Assembly (NCBI GenBank): GCA_009785015.1
Contig: WQXD01000203.1
Span: forward strand, 1-6,752
Reading direction: 5' to 3'
DNA: 6,752 nucleotides
Origin: Oscillospiraceae bacterium
Lineage (GTDB): Bacteria; Bacillota_A; Clostridia; Oscillospirales; WRJC01
Below, in pieces: positions 1 to 6,038 of the stretch. The position numbers and the translations under genes are program-made. Within the stretch, counting starts at the first letter, position 1. Each line of letters opens with the position of its first letter. The notes below the pieces were generated by a model. It did not search any database. It had not been told where the DNA came from and worked only from the letters and a program-made list of their open reading frames with translations.

Positions 1-6
1 AAATTC

Positions 7-123
7 ATTGGTCTATAAAGTGACCCCCGACAAGGGAAACATATGCCATACGAGCATAAATAACGAGGCAAACAATTGTTTTTACCGGAAATTGGATTTA
101 GTCACCCTCGAATTGGATTTGTC
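7..123 (+). repeat. Cluster of three degenerate repeat units, including AATTGGATTT twice
   Basis: AATTGGATTT occurs exactly at 90-99 and 111-120, 21 bp apart, which is two turns of B-DNA. A third, degenerate unit begins with ATTGG at 7-11. AGTGACCCCCGA at 19-30 matches AGTCACCCTCGA at 100-111 in 10 of 12 positions, and GTCTAT occurs at 11-16 and 121-126. The units share the order ATTGG, GTCTAT or T-rich, then (A)GT(G/C)AC and C-rich. The second exact copy ends five bases before the -35 box, so these could be activator sites or the internal repeats of an insertion-sequence end. Confidence 0.65.
70..81. repeat. 12-bp perfect palindrome AAACAATTGTTT
   Basis: Positions 70-81 read the same on both strands, and pairing fails at the next base on each side. 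It lies about 45 bp upstream of the -35 box and could be a dimer-binding site. AT-rich palindromes of this size also occur by chance, so no function is assigned. Confidence 0.35.
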
Positions 124-131
124 TATTGACA
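120..131. promoter_or_regulatory. Inverted repeat TGTC-N4-GACA overlapping the -35 box
   Basis: TGTC at 120-123 and GACA at 128-131 are exact inverted arms around TATT. The right arm is part of the TTGACA -35 hexamer (126-131), so a protein bound here would compete directly with RNA polymerase. It could equally be the tip of an insertion-sequence end. It is short enough to be coincidental. Confidence 0.35.
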
Positions 132-154
132 AATAATTTTGTTTATGTTATCAT
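126..154 (+). promoter_or_regulatory. Near-consensus extended -10 sigma-70/sigma-A promoter for the lipoprotein gene
   Basis: A perfect TTGACA (-35) at 126-131 is followed by a 17-base spacer and TATCAT (-10, five of six matches) at 149-154. TG at 146-147, one base before the -10, adds an extended -10 element. Transcription should start near 160-162, giving a leader of about 30 bases before the ATG at 192, too short for a riboswitch. It is the only strong promoter I see upstream of the four co-directional genes, so it may serve all of them. Confidence 0.75.
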
Positions 155-191
155 GGTGCCATAAGCCTAATATTTTGGAGAAAAAATTATT

Positions 192-1697
192 ATGAAAAAC
201 AAAATTATATTTTTTATCCTGATCGCGCTCATTTTGGCACCGGCGGTATTTTTTTCGTGCGGCGAGAGCGCGCCGCCGCACCCCTCCGGCAACGACGCGC
301 AAAGTCCGGGCGCCGAAAGCGACGGCGCCGAAGAAATACAAAACACCTCCGAGGAAAAAATACTGCCGGAGCTCCCGGAGGCCGACTACGGCGGCCACAT
401 ATTCAATATCCTGACCTTCGGGGTGACCGGCTCTTATCAATGGGAAAATGTGGATTTGACGTCGGAGGGCGAATCGGGCGAGGTCATCGGGGACGCCGTC
501 TACAAGAGAAACATCGCAATAGAAGAGAGATATAATATAAAAGTCAGGGAAATACACCTGTATGACGGAAATTTCGGCAGTTCTCTGAAAAAAGAAATCG
601 GCGCGGGGACAAACGAATACGATCTGATCAGCCCCCGGCTTATCGACAGCGCGAGTTACATACAGTCCGGGTATTTTTTGAATTTGTTCAAGGCGCCGAA
701 CTTGGACTTGTCAAAACCGTGGTATAACCGGCAGGGAATCGCCGAAATGAGTATCGACCACAAACTTTTTATCCTGCTGAGCGATACTTTGCTCTCCGGC
801 AACGACGCCACTTCGATAATTGTTTTCAATAAAAAAATAATCAGGGATTACGGCCTGGAAGACCCGTACGCGCTCGTCAGGTCGGGAAAATGGACCATCG
901 ACAAACTGTATGAGATGGCGAAAACGACGGCGAAAGACTTAAACGGCGACGGCGTGATGACGCCCGACGCGGACCTTTACGGGTATATCACATGGAATGA
1001 CGCGATGGTTTCCTTTCTGCACGCAGGCGGCCAGCGGCTCATAGGAAAAGACGAAAACGATTTGCCCGTTTTGATGTTCAACGACGAAAAAGTATATGAC
1101 GTGATGGAAAAAACAATGGACTTGATGTACGACGAAAACGTGACCGGCAATCTCCAGAAAGCCCTGTTTTCAAAATACCCCGACGCCTCCTTTGAAAACA
1201 TATTCAGCGCCGACAGGGCGGCGTTCGGCTGGTGCAGATTGTATATGATACCCCAGCTCAGGGCGATGGAGACGGATTTCGGCATAGTGCCGATACCGAA
1301 GATATATGAATCCATAGAGGGTTACCCGTCGATTGTCAACGTGCATCACGCCTGCGCGCTGTCCATACCGGTCACAACCGCGGACATGGACAGGACTACG
1401 GTCATCATGGAAGCGCTCGCCGCCGAATCGAAATACACGCTTTCGCCCGCATATTATGAAATATCTCTTAAAACAAAACATTCGAGGGACGACGAATCGG
1501 CGGAAATGCTCGATTTGATATTGGCCAACCGGGTCATCGACATAGGGGACGTGTATAATTTCGCCGATTTCGGGAATCAATTTTATCAGCTCGCGGCCAA
1601 TAACAACAGGAATCTGAGATCTTTCTACGAAAAATTCGAGAGCAAGGTCAACAACGAAATAAACAAACTGATCGCCAAATTTGAGAATTTGGATTAA
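192..1697 (+). CDS. Orphan extracellular solute-binding lipoprotein (ABC-type, family 1-like)
   Basis: A 501-residue protein, predicted to be anchored outside the membrane and to bind a solute, probably a carbohydrate; the ligand cannot be read from the sequence. Residues 1-22 form a lipoprotein signal (two Lys, a hydrophobic core, then F-F-S before Cys23). The -3 and -2 Phe residues depart from the usual lipobox. Residues 25-62 are a low-complexity linker rich in Pro, Gly, Ser, Asp and Glu. The binding fold follows, with family-like segments GDAVYKRN (100-107), IEERYNIKV (110-118), KPWYN (175-179), GKWTID (232-237), and later VPIPK and DDESAEMLDLILANRV. Residues 249-261 carry a DxNxDG calcium-loop-like motif. 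GGAG at 177-180 lies 11 bases before the ATG. No permease or ATPase subunit of an ABC transporter is adjacent, which is common for this protein type in Clostridia. Family assignment is firm; substrate and partner are unknown. Confidence 0.9.
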   Translation: MKNKIIFFILIALILAPAVFFSCGESAPPHPSGNDAQSPGAESDGAEEIQNTSEEKILPELPEADYGGHIFNILTFGVTGSYQWENVDLTSEGESGEVIGDAVYKRNIAIEERYNIKVREIHLYDGNFGSSLKKEIGAGTNEYDLISPRLIDSASYIQSGYFLNLFKAPNLDLSKPWYNRQGIAEMSIDHKLFILLSDTLLSGNDATSIIVFNKKIIRDYGLEDPYALVRSGKWTIDKLYEMAKTTAKDLNGDGVMTPDADLYGYITWNDAMVSFLHAGGQRLIGKDENDLPVLMFNDEKVYDVMEKTMDLMYDENVTGNLQKALFSKYPDASFENIFSADRAAFGWCRLYMIPQLRAMETDFGIVPIPKIYESIEGYPSIVNVHHACALSIPVTTADMDRTTVIMEALAAESKYTLSPAYYEISLKTKHSRDDESAEMLDLILANRVIDIGDVYNFADFGNQFYQLAANNNRNLRSFYEKFESKVNNEINKLIAKFENLD

Positions 1698-1721
1698 CCG
1701 CGGACAAGTTGCGCAAAATTT

Positions 1722-1761
1722 GGAAAGGGATAAATTATCAGTGAATGAGCAAAAGATATGA
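1722..1761 (+). promoter_or_regulatory. Ribosome-binding region of the Mg2+ ATPase gene, with an overlapping GTG mini-ORF
   Basis: The purine stretch GGAAAGGGA at 1722-1730 is the only good Shine-Dalgarno match, but it ends 14 bases before the ATG at 1745, which is long. A GTG at 1741, ten bases from the same stretch and in another frame, opens a six-codon reading frame (MNEQKI) that stops with TGA at 1759-1761, just inside the ATPase gene. This may be chance or a small coupling device. An in-frame ATG at 1814 is an alternative start with a weaker upstream purine run. Confidence 0.35.
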
Positions 1762-4396
1762 AAAGCTGCAAAAAGAGCGATTGGCCAAAAGAAGGATATT
1801 GGAAAAAGATATAATGATGGCGTCAATCCTGACGGAAGATCAATTATATACAGCGAATCTTACAAGCCCTGTCGGATTTACGGAAGAACAGGTAGAAGAA
1901 ATAAGAGATGAAAAAGGCGAAAATATAATAGACTACGGAAAAGAGAAACCGATATGGCTGAAGTTTCTGTCGGCTTTTGTGAATCCGTTCAGCATAGTTC
2001 TGTTTATCATTGTGGGCGTATCGCTGTTTACGGACGTGATCCTCGCCGGCTCCGGCGAGCGGGACTGGGCGACGATAATAATCATACTGTCGCTGATTGC
2101 GGCAGCCGGCCTTCTGGAATTCCGGCAGGAATACAAGGCGGACAGGGACGCGAAGAGTTTAAAAAATATGGTATCGGCCAAGACGTCGGTGATACGCGAA
2201 GGCGCCGAAAAGGATATAAAAGTGGCGGAGGTGGTCCCCGGCGATTTGGTGGTGCTGGCCGCGGGCGACATGATTCCCGCCGATATGAGAATATTGCAGG
2301 CGAAGGATTTGTTCATAAATGAAAGCGCGCTGACCGGAGAGAGCGAGCCGGTGGAGAAGTTCGCCGAAATCAAAGAGAGGGCGGCCACCGTGATTGAAAC
2401 TCCGAACATCGCCTTTATGGGCACAAATGTGATATCCGGCTCCGCGCAGGGGATAATCATATCGACGGCAAACGACACATATCTGGGGAGCATAGCGCAC
2501 GAGCTGACGGGCACCAAAGCGCAGACTTCGTTTGAAAAAGGCATAGGTTCCGTGAGTAAATTCCTGTTGAGGCTGACACTTGTCATGGTGCCGGTAATAT
2601 TGCTGATAAACGGCCTGACAAAGGGCGACTGGCTGGAAGCGCTCATATTCGCGTGCGCCGTGGCCGTCGGCCTGGCTCCGGAGCTGCTCCCCATGATCAC
2701 CACTTCCACACTGGCCAAAGGCGCGATGTTCATGGCGAAGCAAAAAGTCATAGTCAAGAATTTGAATTCCATACCGTCATTCGGCGGTATGTCGTTATTG
2801 TGCACCGACAAGACGGGGACGCTGACCGAAGATGAGATAATATTGGAGAGATACTTGAACATCTACGGAGAAGAGGACATGTCGGTTTTGACGTACGCTT
2901 ATCTGAACAGCAAATTTCAAACAGGGTTGAAGTCGATGATAGATGTGGCGCTGATAGAGCGGGCCAAAAAGGACGGTTATGAAAAATGCGCCGATTTTTA
3001 CAGGGCCACCGACGAAATCCCGTGGGATTTCACAAGACGCAGGATGAGCGTGGTGTTATCCGATGAAGACGACGAGAGGACCCTGATAACCAAAGGGGCC
3101 TTGGAGGAGATACTCAAATGCTGCAGCCAGGTCGTGTACAGGGGAGAGATCGTAGCCCTGACGGACGAGGCGAAAAAGCAGGCGCTGAAAGTCGCGGACG
3201 GATTAAACGGCGAAGGCCTGCGTCTGATAGCGGTGGCATATAAGAACGACGTCGAAGACGTCGAAAGTTTCGGGGTAAAAGATGAAGATGAAATGGTATT
3301 GAGCGGGATATGCGCGTTTTTGGACCCGCCCAAAGAATCCGCGGGCGAAGCCATCAAAGCCTTAAACGAGCATGGGATTGAAGTCAAGGTGCTCACGGGG
3401 GACAATGAGAAAGTGACGGCCACGGTGTGCGAACGGGTCGGCATAGGGGCCTCGCCGGATAAAATAATGATGGGCGCCGAAGTGGAGCCTTTGACGGACG
3501 ACCAATTAAAAGAAGCGATACAAAAAAAGAATATATTCGCGAAATTGAGCCCGGCGCAGAAGGCGAAAATTGTGAGATGTTTCCAGGAACTGGGGCATAC
3601 AGTCGGGTTTTTGGGCGACGGCATAAACGACGCGCCCGCATTGAGGCAGGCGGACGTGGGCGTATCCGTGGATACGGGCGTGGACATTTCCAAAGAATCG
3701 GCGGATGTGATACTGATGGAAAAAGACCTGATGGTGCTTGAGCGCGGCGTATTGGAGGGGAGAAGGACTTTCGCGAATTTGCTGAAATATTTAAGGCTTG
3801 CCGTGAGCGGCAATTTCGGCAATATCTTCGCCATTATCGTTTCAGCCGTGTATCTGCCGTTTTTGCCCATGCTGCCCGTGATGATTCTGGTGCAAAACCT
3901 GCTGGCGGACTTCGCCCAGATACCCATACCTTTCGATAAAGTGGATACGGACGATTTAAAAACGCCGAAGAAATTCGATATAAAAAGCATAGCGAGGTTT
4001 ACATATATATTCGGCCCCATCTCCTCGATATTTGACGTGACCGTGTTTGTGATTTTATGGTTTGTATTCGCCTATGACAACCCGGAGCTTCAAAACGGGT
4101 TTCAAACAGGGTGGTTTCTTTTCGGCATACTTTCGCAGATAATCGTATTTCATTTCATGCGCACGAAAAAAATTCCGTTTGTACAGAGCCGCGCCTCGCT
4201 TCCGTTGATTTTATCGACTGTGGCAGTCGGGGCGGCGGCGCTGATACTTCCGTTTACGGCGGTCGGGGCCGCGCTGGGGTTCGCTGCTCCGCGGGTGGGC
4301 TATCTCGGGTGGCTGTTTTGTATCATAGCCGTTTACGCGGTCATAACGCAAATAGCAAAAACGATATATGTAAAAATTTGGAAAGAATGGTTGTAA
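1745..4396 (+). CDS. mgtA: Mg2+-importing P-type ATPase (MgtA/MgtB-like, P3B)
   Basis: An 883-residue membrane pump expected to bring Mg2+ into the cell at the cost of ATP; E. coli MgtA is close to 900 residues. After a basic N-terminus come M1-M2 (about 78-125), the actuator domain with TGES at 197-200, M3-M4 (about 271-320) with the MgtA-like PELLPM at 312-317, the phosphorylation motif DKTGTLT with Asp355, the nucleotide-binding KGA at 450-452, and the hinge GDGINDAP at 624-631. Six C-terminal helices follow. The M6 segment QNLLADFAQ and IPFD (717-731), and the later FGPISSIFD and QSRA stretches, resemble MgtA/MgtB and not Ca2+ or heavy-metal pumps. All catalytic residues are present. The 47-base gap upstream holds no terminator and no room for an M-box or MgtA-type leader. 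The gene ends 11 bases before nadB, suggesting co-transcription. Which of MgtA or MgtB it matches better cannot be settled by eye. Confidence 0.93.
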   Translation: MSKRYEKLQKERLAKRRILEKDIMMASILTEDQLYTANLTSPVGFTEEQVEEIRDEKGENIIDYGKEKPIWLKFLSAFVNPFSIVLFIIVGVSLFTDVILAGSGERDWATIIIILSLIAAAGLLEFRQEYKADRDAKSLKNMVSAKTSVIREGAEKDIKVAEVVPGDLVVLAAGDMIPADMRILQAKDLFINESALTGESEPVEKFAEIKERAATVIETPNIAFMGTNVISGSAQGIIISTANDTYLGSIAHELTGTKAQTSFEKGIGSVSKFLLRLTLVMVPVILLINGLTKGDWLEALIFACAVAVGLAPELLPMITTSTLAKGAMFMAKQKVIVKNLNSIPSFGGMSLLCTDKTGTLTEDEIILERYLNIYGEEDMSVLTYAYLNSKFQTGLKSMIDVALIERAKKDGYEKCADFYRATDEIPWDFTRRRMSVVLSDEDDERTLITKGALEEILKCCSQVVYRGEIVALTDEAKKQALKVADGLNGEGLRLIAVAYKNDVEDVESFGVKDEDEMVLSGICAFLDPPKESAGEAIKALNEHGIEVKVLTGDNEKVTATVCERVGIGASPDKIMMGAEVEPLTDDQLKEAIQKKNIFAKLSPAQKAKIVRCFQELGHTVGFLGDGINDAPALRQADVGVSVDTGVDISKESADVILMEKDLMVLERGVLEGRRTFANLLKYLRLAVSGNFGNIFAIIVSAVYLPFLPMLPVMILVQNLLADFAQIPIPFDKVDTDDLKTPKKFDIKSIARFTYIFGPISSIFDVTVFVILWFVFAYDNPELQNGFQTGWFLFGILSQIIVFHFMRTKKIPFVQSRASLPLILSTVAVGAAALILPFTAVGAALGFAAPRVGYLGWLFCIIAVYAVITQIAKTIYVKIWKEWL

Positions 4397-4410
4397 GTGG
4401 GGAATATATG
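4397..4410 (+). promoter_or_regulatory. Shine-Dalgarno sequence and start of nadB
   Basis: GTGGGGAA directly follows the TAA of the ATPase gene and lies a few bases before the ATG at 4408. The same reading frame stays open back to 4111, inside the ATPase gene. The Shine-Dalgarno match and the position of the FAD motif 33 residues downstream fix the start at 4408. The close spacing makes translational coupling likely. Confidence 0.7.
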
Positions 4411-6006
4411 CAAAAAACAACGGTAAAACCGAACGAAGGCAGGCGTTATATCGCAAACGCCCTGAACGTAAACAGCGCCGCCGAGTTTGACGCGGTCATA
4501 ATCGGCTGCGGCATAGCGGGGATCTACGCCGCGCTGCATATGGATCCAAACAAAAAAATAGCGATCATAAACAAAGGCGAGATAAAATCCGGCAGTTCCT
4601 ATTACGCCCAGGGCGGAATCGCGGCGGTCATGTCAAAAAGCGACAGCTATAACCTCCACATCGAGGACACCATAAACGCCGGAGCCGGGCTCTGCGAGCT
4701 CGAAGCGGTGAAAGTGCTGGTGGAGGAAGGGCCCGAAAACATACGGAAGCTGCAAAGCTTAGATGTGCCCTTCGACGTAAATTCCGAGGGCGAGCTCGTG
4801 ATCACGCGGGAGGGCGGCCACAGGGAACGGCGCATTGTCCACTGCGGAGGCGACGCCACGGGCAGACAGACCACCGAACGGCTGTATCAGATAGCCCGCG
4901 GCAAAAAAAATATAGAATTCTTTTTCAACACCTGCTTTACGGATATAGTCAAAGACGAGGATACCGGCGAAGTCTCCGGGGTTATTCTGGATATGGGGGA
5001 CGGCGCCGCCGTATTTGGGGCGCAAAACGTGGTTTTGGCGACCGGCGGCCTCGGGCAGATCTACAACTACACCACAAACCCAAAAGGCGCGGTCGGCGAC
5101 GGAATCGCGGCGGCATACAGGGCAGGGGCAAAAATCGAGAGCATGGAAATGGTGCAGTTCCACCCCACAACCCTGATCCCGCAATATGAAACCGACAGGT
5201 TGTTTTTGATTTCGGAAGCGGTGAGAGGGGAAGGCGGCATACTGCGAAACAGGATGGGAGAGGCGTTCATGGGCGGCATACACCCGATGGCCGATTTGGC
5301 GCCGAGGGATATCGTGACCAGGGCGATATACCGGGAAATGCAGAAAACCGGGGACAACTGGGTGTTTATCGACGCAGGCTGCATGACCAAAGAGTTCTTT
5401 GCCGCGAGGTTTCCCACGATATACGGCGAATGCGTAAAATTCGGAATAGACGTGCCCGTCGATTTCATCCCCGTGCGCCCCGCGCAGCATTACCACATGG
5501 GCGGGATAAAAACGGATCTGAACGGCAGAACGAATATATCCGGGCTGTACGCGTGCGGCGAGGCCGCGAGCACGGGCATACACGGGGCAAACAGGCTCGC
5601 GTCCAATTCCGTTTTGGAATGTTTGGTGTTCGGGAAACGCTGCGCATTGGATATAAACGGCAAAACCGGCTCCGCGCGGGCCGGATTCCCGAAAGAAAAA
5701 ATATTCGGGGCGATAAAGGCGCAAAGCCCCGTATTCGGCGTTTGGATGGATACCCACCAGACCGAAGGCTTCGCCAAAGAGATAAAAAATATCATGAGCC
5801 TGTACGCGGGCGCGATCAGAAGGGTCGACAAAATGCTGCACGGGCTCGAGCGGATAAACAGAATCATGGAATACATGGATAAAACGGATATCTCCTCCCG
5901 GAACGGGATCGAAGTCTACAACATGGCGCAGACGGCGAAAATGGTCGTGGAGTCCGCCTTGGAGCAAAAGGACAATATAGGGGCCCACTTTGTGGAAGAC
6001 GTTTGA
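4408..6006 (+). CDS. nadB: L-aspartate oxidase (first step of de novo NAD synthesis)
   Basis: A 532-residue cytosolic flavoprotein that oxidises L-aspartate to iminoaspartate, which NadA condenses with dihydroxyacetone phosphate to give quinolinate. E. coli NadB has 540 residues. The FAD-binding GxGxxG is at 33-38 after a 26-residue leader. SSYYAQGGIAA, HRERRIVHCGGDATGR, the second FAD segment VVLATGG, QFHPTTL (His252), SEAVRGEGG (Arg273), APRDIVTRA (Arg300), HYHMGG (His363) and HGANRLASNS (Arg396) follow in family order; by position Arg300, His363 and Arg396 match E. coli Arg290, His351 and Arg386. This pattern favours NadB over succinate dehydrogenase or fumarate reductase, as does the adjacent nadC. 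In an anaerobe the electron acceptor would probably be fumarate rather than oxygen (inference). Oddity: the usual C-terminal KESRG before (A/L)H is replaced by KDNIG at 521-525. The gene is 11 bases after the ATPase gene and 32 before nadC. Confidence 0.93.
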   Translation: MQKTTVKPNEGRRYIANALNVNSAAEFDAVIIGCGIAGIYAALHMDPNKKIAIINKGEIKSGSSYYAQGGIAAVMSKSDSYNLHIEDTINAGAGLCELEAVKVLVEEGPENIRKLQSLDVPFDVNSEGELVITREGGHRERRIVHCGGDATGRQTTERLYQIARGKKNIEFFFNTCFTDIVKDEDTGEVSGVILDMGDGAAVFGAQNVVLATGGLGQIYNYTTNPKGAVGDGIAAAYRAGAKIESMEMVQFHPTTLIPQYETDRLFLISEAVRGEGGILRNRMGEAFMGGIHPMADLAPRDIVTRAIYREMQKTGDNWVFIDAGCMTKEFFAARFPTIYGECVKFGIDVPVDFIPVRPAQHYHMGGIKTDLNGRTNISGLYACGEAASTGIHGANRLASNSVLECLVFGKRCALDINGKTGSARAGFPKEKIFGAIKAQSPVFGVWMDTHQTEGFAKEIKNIMSLYAGAIRRVDKMLHGLERINRIMEYMDKTDISSRNGIEVYNMAQTAKMVVESALEQKDNIGAHFVEDV

Positions 6007-6038
6007 CGGATATCAAATCTAAAGAGGGAAAAGATAAT

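Larger units (their letters stand above)
1..131. mobile_element. Possible terminus of an IS21-like insertion sequence (hypothesis)
   Basis: No gene is supported here. Seen directly: several related short repeats clustered within 131 bases, an AT-rich composition, and on the minus strand a sequence that starts TGTCAATAGACAAATCC at 131 and runs leftward. IS21-family elements are known for ends of the form 5'-TG...CA-3', multiple internal terminal repeats, and a -35 hexamer at one end facing outward. All three traits fit, with the CA at 130-131 as the end. No istA or istB coding sequence is in the window, and the other end and any target duplication cannot be seen. A plain cluster of regulator-binding sites is the main alternative. 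Confidence 0.3.

Noticed and set aside
2..136. Open frame of 44 codons on the + strand running into the promoter, possibly the tail of an upstream gene
   Set aside because: It has no ATG, matches no family I know, overlaps the repeat cluster and -35 box, and its length is within chance for this region.
1698..1716. Short palindromes CCGCGG and TTGCGCAA between the lipoprotein and ATPase genes as a terminator
   Set aside because: They are separate six- and eight-base palindromes that cannot form a stable stem with a loop and are not followed by a T-run.
2998..4020. 340-codon open frame antisense to the Mg2+ ATPase gene (with another at 1933-2862)
   Set aside because: Ser/Thr-rich low-information translations opposite conserved ATPase motifs; typical shadow frames.
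4111..4407. In-frame 99-codon extension of nadB into the ATPase gene
   Set aside because: It lies in a different frame of the well-supported ATPase gene, its translation is unlike NadB, and a good Shine-Dalgarno sequence precedes the ATG at 4408.
4903..4910. Run of eight A in nadB as a possible slippage or frameshift site
   Set aside because: The NadB frame continues intact through it with conserved motifs on both sides; AAA/AAT codons explain the run.
4759..5988. 409-codon open frame antisense to nadB
   Set aside because: Composition looks like a codon-usage shadow of nadB; no recognisable domain, while the + strand holds every NadB motif.
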